Source: an uncultured Oscillospiraceae bacterium
Lineage (GTDB): Bacteria > Bacillota > Clostridia > Oscillospirales > Oscillospiraceae
Direction: 5' to 3'
Assembly (NCBI GenBank): GCA_910588045.1
Contig: CAJUPS010000024.1
Coordinates: 1-36,146, forward strand
DNA length: 36,146 bases
Under the pieces are notes generated by a model, which did not search any database, had not been told where the DNA came from, and worked only from the letters and a program-made list of their open reading frames with translations. Below are positions 7,870 through 14,930 of the stretch, one piece after another (position 1 is the stretch's first letter; each line of letters starts with the position of its first letter). Both the position numbers and the translations under genes were made by a program.

Positions 7870-7975
7870 AAAAGTTTCGTCCACCTTTTCAAAGGTGGCG
7901 GAGTCCAGGGGCAGAGCCCCTGGCCGCGCTCCGCAGAGCGCGGAACACTCCAAAAGCCGCGCTCAAAAAAATCTC
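7870..7975 (+). repeat. Interspersed multi-hairpin repeat, copy C (short)
   Basis: This truncated copy keeps the opening AAAAGTTTCG, the hairpins CCACCTTT/AAAGGTGG, CCAGGGGC/GCCCCTGG and CCGCGCTC/GAGCGCGG, and the AAAAGCCGCGC run. It lacks the distal hairpins of copies A and B. It sits against the leader of rsuA rather than after a stop codon. The remaining stretch to the terminator at 8048 is A-rich with no feature I can name. Confidence 0.75.
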
Positions 7976-8047
7976 ACAGGCAGTACAAGCCCGCCAATAA
8001 TATATATGATATGGAGAGAAAACGCAACAGAAAAAAGCGGAGGGCGC

Positions 8048-8078
8048 AAAAAAAGTACGCCGCAGAAGCGGCGCACTT
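8048..8078 (-). terminator. Terminator of the DUF2975 operon
   Basis: On the minus strand an 11-bp stem (8068-8078 with 8053-8063, one G-U pair, loop TTCT) is followed by an uninterrupted T-tract. This is a textbook intrinsic terminator about 20 bp past the last stop codon. Confidence 0.85.
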
Positions 8079-8097
8079 TGCATCAATCAAAACTTCT

Positions 8098-8583
8098 CTA
8101 GTTGCTGTGTCCCAGCAGGTCCTTCCCGCGTACCAGGGGGCCGTGGTACGCGTAGTAGTCCACGTCCATCCAGACGTGCTCTGCCACCACTTCCTGGCCC
8201 TTGTACTCCGTCACCTTGTCCTGCCCCGCCCAGATGGCGGAGAACAGCAGGCCGTACCAGCCCACTACAAGGGCAATAAATCCTATTACTGCCACAAGGA
8301 ACCACCGGCCTACCGTCTCGATACGCCATACGAACACGCCCGCCCATACCAGCAGCGCCAGCACACCCGCCACGTAGGCAAATCCAAGGGGCAGCTTCAC
8401 GCAGCTGCGCCAGGCCAGGCCGTTGGCCGACAGGAGCAGTCCGCCGCCGCCCGCCACGACCAGCGGCAGGGCCAGCAGGGCGAAGATGCCCCAGGCCAGG
8501 AATTTTTTCTTACCGGAGGTTCGGAGGGCAACCAGCAGGGCGGCAAGGGGCGGCAGGAAAAATATTTCGATGTAGAAAAGCAT
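8098..8583 (-). CDS. Small membrane protein, paralogue of the preceding gene
   Basis: This 161-aa protein has about four hydrophobic helices (residues 3-20, 28-52, 62-85, 93-115) and a polar C-terminal tail. I do not recognise a named family. The tail contains GQEVVAEHVWMDVDYYAYHGPLVRGKDLLG, which lines up with the tail of the upstream neighbour (GQRVVE, then YYICHGPLLRGTELL), so the two are tandem paralogues. GGGAGG precedes the ATG. It is the last gene of a five-gene operon and lies 4 bp after its neighbour. Function is unknown; context suggests the operon is controlled by its small HTH protein. Confidence 0.75.
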   Translation of the reverse strand: MLFYIEIFFLPPLAALLVALRTSGKKKFLAWGIFALLALPLVVAGGGGLLLSANGLAWRSCVKLPLGFAYVAGVLALLVWAGVFVWRIETVGRWFLVAVIGFIALVVGWYGLLFSAIWAGQDKVTEYKGQEVVAEHVWMDVDYYAYHGPLVRGKDLLGHSN

Positions 8584-8587
8584 TTCT

Positions 8588-9046
8588 TTAGCCTCCCTTC
8601 CGCATCCCCAGATAATAGCTCCCCTCCAGCAGTTCCGTACCGCGGAGGAGCGGGCCGTGGCAGATATAGTAGTTACTACCGCTGTCCAGGGGCGGGCTCG
8701 ATTCTACAACGCGCTGTCCGTTCCGCTCGATCACGCGCTCGTATGGGATACTGATGCGAAACACGAAGCGTCCGGCAACCCCAACAATCAGGCACAGAAG
8801 TCCGATGGCCATGAGTACCACGCACTGGTGCAGGCTCTCCTTGGGCTGCTGCCACAGGAGGACGCCCGTCCAGACCAGCAGAGCGATGGCGGCTACGGCC
8901 GGGAAGATGATGCAGCACTGGTTGACGCCTGCCCGCCATGTCAGCCCCTGGGACGCCAGCACTGTCCGGTCCAGGATGGGGATCAATATGGCTGCCCCCA
9001 CGAGGGCCAGGGCGCCCCGCTTCAGCCACGTTGGCATCTTTTTCAT
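8588..9046 (-). CDS. Small membrane protein, paralogue of the following gene
   Basis: This 152-aa protein has an N-terminal helix (about residues 10-30), two further helices (about 45-65 and 75-97) and a hydrophilic tail. The tail motif GQRVVESSPPLDSGSNYYIC, followed by HGPLLRGTELL, is shared with the downstream gene. The common elements (GQ-VV, YY, HGPL-RG, LL) suggest a conserved extramembrane mini-domain. GGAG precedes the ATG. It overlaps the upstream 104-aa gene by 4 nt (ATGA), which implies translational coupling. No family name could be assigned. Confidence 0.75.
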   Translation of the reverse strand: MKKMPTWLKRGALALVGAAILIPILDRTVLASQGLTWRAGVNQCCIIFPAVAAIALLVWTGVLLWQQPKESLHQCVVLMAIGLLCLIVGVAGRFVFRISIPYERVIERNGQRVVESSPPLDSGSNYYICHGPLLRGTELLEGSYYLGMRKGG

Positions 9047-9357
9047 CCGTTCTCCTTCTTTTCTGTACGCATATGGAGACAGAGTGCAATCAGGTTCAGC
9101 GCGATGCCCAGAAAGACCGCCCAGACGCTCAGCTTAGCCAGTGTGGGCTCCACGTCCAGCAGCGAGTCCACCAGCCACTCCTGCACATAACCGTTGATCT
9201 CCAGAAGCGCGCACATCATCGCCAGCAAACCGCAGGACAGGCTGGCAAACAGGAGGATCTGCCACCCCCGGCGCTTTCCCATTGCTCCCCGGATCAAATT
9301 GATAAGGACCAGGATAAATGCGGCGGCGCCCAGCGGCATCCAACCAAACATCAACAT
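9043..9357 (-). CDS. Small membrane protein, unknown function
   Basis: This 104-aa protein has three predicted helices (residues about 8-25, 32-52 and 74-95), with a loop NGYVQEWLVDSLLDVEPTL between the last two and a basic/acidic tail MRTEKKENG. I do not recognise the family. It overlaps the HTH gene by 7 nt and the following membrane gene by 4 nt, so it is embedded in the operon. The start could be ATG 9357 or the in-frame ATG at 9351. Confidence 0.7.
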   Translation of the reverse strand: MLMFGWMPLGAAAFILVLINLIRGAMGKRRGWQILLFASLSCGLLAMMCALLEINGYVQEWLVDSLLDVEPTLAKLSVWAVFLGIALNLIALCLHMRTEKKENG

Positions 9358-9572
9358 CCCTGATCTCCCTCCCCCACGTACTCCAGCAAATCCCCCGGCT
9401 GGCAGTCCAGGGCCTTGCAGATCGCCTCCAGGGTAGTGAAGCGCACCGCCTTGGCCTTGTTGGTCTTCAGGATGGACAGATTGGCGATGGTCACGTCCAC
9501 CTGCTCGGAGAGCTGGCTGAGGGACATCTTCCGCTTCGCCAGCATCACGTCCAGATTTACAATGATCGGCAT
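9351..9572 (-). CDS. Small Cro/C1-type HTH regulator (YozG-like)
   Basis: This 73-aa protein is almost entirely one HTH_3/XRE domain: NLDVMLAKRKMSLSQLSEQVDVTIANLSILKTNKAKAVRFTTLEAICKALDC, then QPGDLLEYV. Such minimal HTH proteins are often encoded right after a DUF2975 membrane protein, as here (16-bp gap). The pair is thought to act together in a membrane-linked control unit. It probably regulates its own operon through the promoter at 10102-10130; this is inference. Confidence 0.88.
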   Translation of the reverse strand: MPIIVNLDVMLAKRKMSLSQLSEQVDVTIANLSILKTNKAKAVRFTTLEAICKALDCQPGDLLEYVGEGDQGC

Positions 9573-9588
9573 GAATCCGCCCCCTTTC

Positions 9589-10071
9589 TCAAATGGTCAG
9601 ATCGTTCTCCGACTTCATGTCGGCAGCTTTCAGCACCAGGTGACTGAGCAGGAACGCCGCCAGGGCAATAGCCAGCCCCACCGTGCACACCATCAGCCCC
9701 GTGACCCAAATGGGCGACCCTACCAGGATCTCCAGCGTCACCGTGCCCACCGCGCAGTAGCCCGTGTCCACCAGGGCGCAGAAGCCAATGCCGGAGAGCC
9801 GCGAGGCGTTCTTGTGGCAGAAGGAGTTGTCCCGACCAATCTCCGTGCAGATCTGCCAGAACAGCACCAGGGCGATGGCAATGGGGATGGCGCTGAGACT
9901 GAAAGCGATAAGCCCCGGCGTGACCAGCCAGGACGCATCATAGTTCAGCCGCCCAGGCTCCTCCAGCAATAGAATCCTCTGGGGGAAAACTACAATATAA
10001 AAAAATGCCGTCATCGCCGCCAGAAAAAGAATCGTGCCCTTTAGGGTGCGCACCAGTCCTACTCGTTTCAT
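9589..10071 (-). CDS. DUF2975 family membrane protein
   Basis: This 160-aa protein has four predicted helices (about residues 10-30, 48-70, 93-112, 120-145). The family-type segment EIGRDNSFCHKNASRLSGIG lies between helices 2 and 3. DUF2975 proteins have no defined biochemical role but are regularly paired with a small HTH gene, which follows here. I chose the ATG at 10071 because AGGAGGAAG lies just upstream; the longer open frame adds ten residues without a ribosome site. It is the first gene of the five-gene operon. Confidence 0.85.
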   Translation of the reverse strand: MKRVGLVRTLKGTILFLAAMTAFFYIVVFPQRILLLEEPGRLNYDASWLVTPGLIAFSLSAIPIAIALVLFWQICTEIGRDNSFCHKNASRLSGIGFCALVDTGYCAVGTVTLEILVGSPIWVTGLMVCTVGLAIALAAFLLSHLVLKAADMKSENDLTI

Positions 10072-10101
10072 GTTTCTTCCTCCTTGTGTGGTTGTGCCCA
10101 T

Positions 10102-10130
10102 ATCCTACCACGGAAATTTTTGTTTGTCAA
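10102..10130 (-). promoter_or_regulatory. Promoter of the DUF2975 operon
   Basis: Minus strand: consensus -35 TTGACA (10125-10130), 17-bp spacer, -10 TAGGAT (10102-10107). It faces away from the mtnN promoter. Confidence 0.7.
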
Positions 10131-10162
10131 TATATTTTTATTGATATTCCATAAAAATATTG
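10128..10162. promoter_or_regulatory. AT-rich imperfect palindrome between divergent promoters
   Basis: CAATAT(AT)TTTTAT on the left mirrors ATAAAAATATTG on the right, with a 9-nt centre. It touches the -35 of the DUF2975 promoter and ends just upstream of the mtnN promoter. It could be an operator for the small HTH protein, or simply AT-rich promoter DNA. Confidence 0.4.
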
Positions 10163-10165
10163 TCC

Positions 10166-10194
10166 TTTACCAGAATCTGCCGTTATGGTATAAT
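10166..10194 (+). promoter_or_regulatory. mtnN promoter
   Basis: -35 TTTACC (10166-10171), 17-bp spacer, TGG-extended consensus -10 TATAAT (10189-10194). Confidence 0.65.
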
Positions 10195-10226
10195 AGGAGC
10201 ACAAACACAAAGGAGGACCATCTGAC

Positions 10227-10901
10227 ATGATCGGATTGGCATACGCCCTGAAAGGGGAAATCAGGAGCCTGCTGCGCTCTGCGGATGCAAAACCGCTGGA
10301 GACCGCCAGCGGCGTGGCCGTATATGAGATCGAACCCGGCATCCTGGCCTATCTGGGCGGCGTGGGCAAGGTAAACGCCGCCATGAGCGCACAGCTCTTT
10401 ATCGACCGCTATCACCCGGACTGGATCATCAACGCCGGATGCGCGGGCAGCTTCCTGGACCTGCCCATCGGGACCATCGTCTTAGCAAAGGACTTCGTCC
10501 AGCACGACGTGGACACCACTGCCATGGGGGACCCCATCGGGATGGTCTCCACCGTGGACCGGGTGGACTTCCCTACCAGCGAATGGGAGCGGCTCAGCGG
10601 GATCCTCACCGCCCAGGGGGTTGCCCACCAGGTGGGTCGGGTGGCTACCGGGGAGGTATTCATGACCCGGGGAGAGCGGGCGAATTGGGTAGCACGGACC
10701 TTCTCCCCCATGCTCTGCGAGATGGAGGGCGGGGCCATTGCACAGGTCTGTATGCGCAATGCGGTCAGATTTACCGCGTTGAAGTCCGTCTCCGACCGGT
10801 TGTGCCAGGAAAACAACGCGGAGGAATACTTCAACTACGGCGAGGCGATGGCGAAGCTCAACGCGGTTGTGCTGCCGTTCGCGCGGGAGCTGGCGAAATA
10901 A
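10227..10901 (+). CDS. mtnN: 5'-methylthioadenosine/S-adenosylhomocysteine nucleosidase
   Basis: This 224-aa cytoplasmic enzyme cleaves adenine from methylthioadenosine and S-adenosylhomocysteine, salvaging methionine and removing methyltransferase inhibitors. Its SAH product route leads to AI-2. Family landmarks are Glu11 in the N-terminal loop, the ribose-binding CEMEGGAIAQVC (Glu165, Met166, Glu167) and the general acid Asp190 in KSVSDRL. Length is typical. AGGAGGA lies 9 bases before the ATG. It is a single-gene unit with its own promoter and a hairpin shared with the convergent ABC exporter operon. Confidence 0.92.
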   Translation: MIGLAYALKGEIRSLLRSADAKPLETASGVAVYEIEPGILAYLGGVGKVNAAMSAQLFIDRYHPDWIINAGCAGSFLDLPIGTIVLAKDFVQHDVDTTAMGDPIGMVSTVDRVDFPTSEWERLSGILTAQGVAHQVGRVATGEVFMTRGERANWVARTFSPMLCEMEGGAIAQVCMRNAVRFTALKSVSDRLCQENNAEEYFNYGEAMAKLNAVVLPFARELAK

Positions 10902-10909
10902 TGAAGCGA

Positions 10910-10932
10910 CCCCGGAGGAACGTCCTCCGGGG
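10910..10932. terminator. Shared hairpin between convergent mtnN and ABC genes
   Basis: A perfect 10-bp stem CCCCGGAGGA/TCCTCCGGGG with loop ACG lies between the two stop codons. T-tracts are poor on both sides, so termination may be partial. Confidence 0.55.
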
Positions 10933-10944
10933 CCTTGATCTGTC

Positions 10945-12771
10945 TTATTCCAGCGCCGCCTGGGTTGCTTCCCTGCGGTACTGGTGGGTATAAAGGCTGT
11001 AGTATTCTCCCTGCTTGGCCATCAGCTCCTCGTGGGTGCCGCTCTCGCGAATCTGCCCGTCGTGAATCACCAGGATCCGTCCGGCAGACCGGATGGTGCT
11101 CAAGCGGTGGGCCACCACGAAACTGGTGCGGCCCGCGAGAACCGTCTGGATGGCGTCCTGGATCAGGGCCTCCGTCTCCGTGTCGATGCTGCTGGTGGCC
11201 TCGTCCAGCACGAAGATCTTCGGGTCCGCCAGCAGCACCCGGGCCAGGCTCAGGAGCTGCTTCTGCCCGGTGGACAGCTTGCCTCCCCCCTCGCCCACCT
11301 GGGTATCGTACCCCTTGGGCAGGTTCAGGATGAACTCCTCCGCGTGGACCAACTGGGCGGCACGGCGGATCTCCTCGTCGGTGGCGTCCGGCTTGGCGAA
11401 GCGCAGATTGTCCGCAACGGTGCCGGAGAACAGGTGGGGCGATTGGAGCACATACCCCAAACTGGATTGCAGCCACAGCTGACTGCGCTGGCGGTAGTCC
11501 GTACCGTCGATACGCACCTCGCCCTCGCTGGGCTCGTAGAAGCGGCAGACCAGGTTGACGATGGTGGTCTTCCCCGCGCCGGTCTCCCCCACCAGGGCGA
11601 TGTTCTGTCCCGGCTCCACCGTGAGATTGAAATTGTACAGGACCTCCTCCCCGCTCTTGTAGCGGAAGGTCACGTCCTTGAACTCCACCTTGCCATGGAT
11701 GTCCGGCCAGTTCTCCCGCTTGCCGTGGAACAGGTCGCCGTAGCGGGCCTCGATCTCCGGGCTGTCCTTGACGTCGGACTGGGTGTCCAGCAGGTCGATG
11801 ACCCGCTCGGCGCTGGCCTGGGCGGCCTGCATCTCCGCCAGGATGCCCGCTAGCTGCTGGATGGGGTCGAAAAGCTGGGTGGTGTAGCTGATGAACGCCG
11901 CCAGGGTGCCGATGTCGATGATCCCGGCGAACACCTCCACGCCGCCCCGCCACAGGGCCAGGGCGGTGGCGATGGCCCCCAGGTTGATGACCAGGGGCAT
12001 GAACGTACTGTTGAGGACGGCCGCCTTCACGGCGGCGGACTTCAGATCGCCGGTGACGGCCTCAAACTCCACCTGGGCCGCGTCCTCCCGGGCCAGGGTC
12101 TTGTTGGTCACCGCGCCCATGACGCCCTCGTTGAAGGCCCCGGTGATGCGGCTGTTGGCCTTGCGGACGATGCGCTGCTGGCGCAGGATACGCCGCTGGA
12201 AGAACAGGCACAGCACCGCCAGCACCGGCGTGATGGCCAGCACCAGCAGGCCCAGCTTCCAGTTCATCGTCAGCAGCACGGTCACCACGCCCACGGCGAA
12301 GGTCAGCGACCACATCACGTCCACGATGCTCCAGGCGATCATCTCCGAGAGCCGGGACACGTCGCTGCCCAGACGGGCCATGAGCCATCCCACGCTGGTG
12401 GTGTCGTAGTAACTGAAGGAGAGCTGCTGCAAGTGGGTGAACGCCTCCTGGCGGATGTCGTAGCTGATGTCCATCTCCAGCCGCCCGGCCCCCCGGACGA
12501 AGAGCATCACGCCCAGGCCCTGGACGATGACCAACGCGATATAGAGGGCCCCGAACAGGGGCAGCCCCTCGGTGGTCTCCCCCCCGATGAAGTGGTTGAT
12601 GGCGTAGCGGGTAAAGAGCGGGTACGCCAGGTCCGCGCCGGAGACCACCAGCAGCACCAGGATGGTGCGGATGACCCGGGCCTTGTACCGCAGGCCGTAG
12701 CTCGCCAGGCGCTTCCAGACCTTCAGGTCAATTTTTTCGTTGTCCGCGTGTCGGATTTCCTCTCTCATCAT
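10945..12771 (-). CDS. ABC exporter half-transporter (consensus ATPase site subunit)
   Basis: This 608-aa protein has a six-helix exporter domain (residues about 30-320) fused to an ATPase domain (about 370-600). The Walker A is GETGAGKTT with Lys401. The Walker B KIFVLDEATSSID keeps the catalytic Glu524, and AHRLSTI supplies the switch His. The signature is LSTGQ rather than LSGGQ. In heterodimeric exporters of the TM287/288 or BmrCD type such a subunit provides the hydrolytic Walker motifs, while its altered signature faces the partner's degenerate site. The start overlaps the partner's stop (ATGA). Substrate is unknown; multidrug, lipid or peptide export are all possible. Confidence 0.93.
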   Translation of the reverse strand: MMREEIRHADNEKIDLKVWKRLASYGLRYKARVIRTILVLLVVSGADLAYPLFTRYAINHFIGGETTEGLPLFGALYIALVIVQGLGVMLFVRGAGRLEMDISYDIRQEAFTHLQQLSFSYYDTTSVGWLMARLGSDVSRLSEMIAWSIVDVMWSLTFAVGVVTVLLTMNWKLGLLVLAITPVLAVLCLFFQRRILRQQRIVRKANSRITGAFNEGVMGAVTNKTLAREDAAQVEFEAVTGDLKSAAVKAAVLNSTFMPLVINLGAIATALALWRGGVEVFAGIIDIGTLAAFISYTTQLFDPIQQLAGILAEMQAAQASAERVIDLLDTQSDVKDSPEIEARYGDLFHGKRENWPDIHGKVEFKDVTFRYKSGEEVLYNFNLTVEPGQNIALVGETGAGKTTIVNLVCRFYEPSEGEVRIDGTDYRQRSQLWLQSSLGYVLQSPHLFSGTVADNLRFAKPDATDEEIRRAAQLVHAEEFILNLPKGYDTQVGEGGGKLSTGQKQLLSLARVLLADPKIFVLDEATSSIDTETEALIQDAIQTVLAGRTSFVVAHRLSTIRSAGRILVIHDGQIRESGTHEELMAKQGEYYSLYTHQYRREATQAALE

Positions 12772-14582
12772 ACGGCCTCACCTCCCTCCAACTCATTCTG
12801 GATGGTGCAGATGCGCCGGTACAGGCCCTCCTGGGATGCCAGCTCCCGGTGGGTGCCCTGCTGGGCGATCTTCCCGTTCTCCAGTACCAGGATGCTGTCC
12901 GCGCCCCGCAGGGTGGAGATCCGGTGGCTGATGAGGATGGTGGTGCCCGTGTCCCGCTTGAGCAGGGCCTCCCGGATAGCGGCGTCCGTCTCCGCGTCCA
13001 CGGCGCTCAGGGAGTCGTCAAAGATGCAGATGGGCGTCTTCTGGACCAGCATCCGGGCGATGGCCACCCGCTGCTTCTGCCCGCCGGAGAGGGTCACGCC
13101 CCGCTCGCCCACCATGGTGTCGTAGCCCTGGGCGAAGCCCTCGATCACATCGTGGATACAGGCCGTCCGGGCGGCGTCGAACCGCTCGGCCTCGCTGGCG
13201 GAGGAGTCCCCCAGGGCGATGTTCTCCCCGATGGTACGGCTGAACAGGAAGGGCTCCTGGAGCACGATGCCCACGTGGCGGCGCAGCCAGTCCCGCCGGA
13301 TGTCCCGGATGTCCACGCCGTCGATGCACACCCGGCCCTCCGTGGGCGCGTAGAGCCGCTGGAGCAGGTGGACCAGGGTGCTCTTGCCGCTGCCGGTGTT
13401 GCCCAGGATGCCGATGGTCTGTCCCGGCGCGGCGGTGAAGCTCACCTGGTGGAGGATCTCCCCGCCGTCGGGATAGGCAAAGGACACGTTCTCAAAGGTG
13501 ATCTCCCCCCGGATGTCCGGCGTCAGGGCCTTGCCCGGCTCCTCCTCCTGGGGCGCGGTGAGGATTTCGTCCAGACGCCCCAGGGAGACGTCCGCCTTCA
13601 CCAGGTCGGCCAGGATCCGTCCCAGCTGGCGCATGGGAAAGGTGAGCATACTGGAGTAGGTGGAGAAGAGCATCACGGTTCCCAGACTGATCTCCCCCCG
13701 GACGCACAGCAGGATACCCCCCAGCATCACCAGGGCGATCTGCAGGTAGCCCATGATGTCCGAGGAGCCCCAGTAGACCCCCATCAGGTGATTCAGCCGC
13801 AGGGCCTTGGCCCGGTAATCCCCGTTGAAGCGGGTGAATTTCTCCAGCTCCCGGTCCTGCCGGGCAAAGGTGCGGACCACCCGCATCCCGGTGAGATTTT
13901 CCTGGAGGGCCGTGGTCATGGCCCCCTCGGCCTCGTCCACGGTGAGAAACAGCTTCTGGACCCCCCTGGAGTAGAAGAAGGAGAAGAGCAGCAGCAGCGG
14001 CAGCAGCGAGCAGGCCAGCAGCGTCAGATTCCGGTGGATGGGCCACATGATGGACAGGGCCGTCAGGGCCATCACCACCGTGCGCACCACCTCCATCATC
14101 TGCATCTGGAGGAAGCGGCGCACCGTCTCCACGTCGGAGGTACACCGCTGGACCAGATCGCCGGTGCTGCTGGCCTTGTGCCAGGCGTAGGGCGCACGGA
14201 CCAGGCGGCGGTACAGGGCGTCCCGCAGGGCCTTGGCCGTCCCCTCGCCCCCCAGGGCGGCGCACCGCCCCCGGAAGTAGGCGCACACGCCGTTGAGCCC
14301 CTGGACCAGCAGTACCGCCAGGGCGGGCAGCCACAGGTTGGCCGCCAGGAAGGCGCGGCCTCCCACGGCGTTGATCCACCCCTGGAGCCAGCCGGGAAGA
14401 TTCATCTCCTTACCGCCCACGATTCCGTCCACGGTGAAGCTGATGATCAGCGGACTGAGGTAGGCAAACAGCGCCGCCAGGAAGGTGGCCAAAATGGTGT
14501 AGAAAAAGTAGCGGCGACAGCCGCGAATCAGCCGCCACAGCCGTTTCCAGCGGGCGGCACGGGTTGGTTTCGTTTGTTCCAT
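12768..14582 (-). CDS. ABC exporter half-transporter (degenerate ATPase site subunit)
   Basis: This 604-aa protein is the partner of the downstream gene. The transmembrane domain spans residues about 25-320 and the ATPase about 360-595. Walker A is GNTGSGKST (Lys400), the signature is a canonical LSGGQ, and the switch His is in SHRIST. The Walker B reads ICIFDDSLSAVD, so Asp523 stands where the catalytic Glu belongs. That substitution is the mark of the non-hydrolytic site in heterodimeric exporters. GAGGAAA lies 8 bases before the ATG. The operon is divergent from the AgrC-like/LytTR two-component genes, which could control it, though I see no matching direct repeat here. Confidence 0.93.
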   Translation of the reverse strand: MEQTKPTRAARWKRLWRLIRGCRRYFFYTILATFLAALFAYLSPLIISFTVDGIVGGKEMNLPGWLQGWINAVGGRAFLAANLWLPALAVLLVQGLNGVCAYFRGRCAALGGEGTAKALRDALYRRLVRAPYAWHKASSTGDLVQRCTSDVETVRRFLQMQMMEVVRTVVMALTALSIMWPIHRNLTLLACSLLPLLLLFSFFYSRGVQKLFLTVDEAEGAMTTALQENLTGMRVVRTFARQDRELEKFTRFNGDYRAKALRLNHLMGVYWGSSDIMGYLQIALVMLGGILLCVRGEISLGTVMLFSTYSSMLTFPMRQLGRILADLVKADVSLGRLDEILTAPQEEEPGKALTPDIRGEITFENVSFAYPDGGEILHQVSFTAAPGQTIGILGNTGSGKSTLVHLLQRLYAPTEGRVCIDGVDIRDIRRDWLRRHVGIVLQEPFLFSRTIGENIALGDSSASEAERFDAARTACIHDVIEGFAQGYDTMVGERGVTLSGGQKQRVAIARMLVQKTPICIFDDSLSAVDAETDAAIREALLKRDTGTTILISHRISTLRGADSILVLENGKIAQQGTHRELASQEGLYRRICTIQNELEGGEAV

Positions 14583-14687
14583 AAACAGATTTCCTCATTG
14601 GTCGTCCAGGCCGTCCGCCCCCCACGGACAGCCGGAGTGGTGAAAAATGCCTCGGTCCGCGTCTCCCCCACAGGCGCAGACTAAGGC

Positions 14688-14719
14688 GTAGTATACTACA
14701 GGGGCTGTGGAACTTTCAA
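14688..14719 (-). promoter_or_regulatory. Putative ABC operon promoter with 12-bp palindrome
   Basis: A perfect palindrome GTAGTATACTAC (14688-14699) contains a -10-like TATACT on the minus strand, with TTGAAA (14714-14719) 18 bp upstream. A palindrome over the -10 would suit a dimeric repressor. The remaining gap to the kinase promoter holds only short AT-rich repeats. Confidence 0.45.
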
Positions 14720-14857
14720 CCATTTCCGCTGCCTTGTAACGAAATTGTAATACTTTTCCTTGGAAAAAACTCCAAAAAGAGGGATAACCCGTCCTGATTG
14801 CGCTGCTGCGGGCGCGTTTTCTGCTGATGGATACTGCGAAACAGGCGGATTCCAGGC

Positions 14858-14886
14858 TTGCCATCTCCATGCAGCAATGCTATAAT
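14858..14886 (+). promoter_or_regulatory. Promoter of the two-component operon
   Basis: -35 TTGCCA (14858-14863), 17-bp spacer, TGC-extended consensus -10 TATAAT (14881-14886). Confidence 0.7.
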
Positions 14887-14930
14887 GACTGCGCAAAATC
14901 GAAACCAGATAGAAAGTGGTTGATTCCACC

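Noticed and set aside
12849..14684. 611-aa plus-strand open frame opposite the ABC gene
   Set aside because: Antisense shadow; the minus frame has full ABC motifs.
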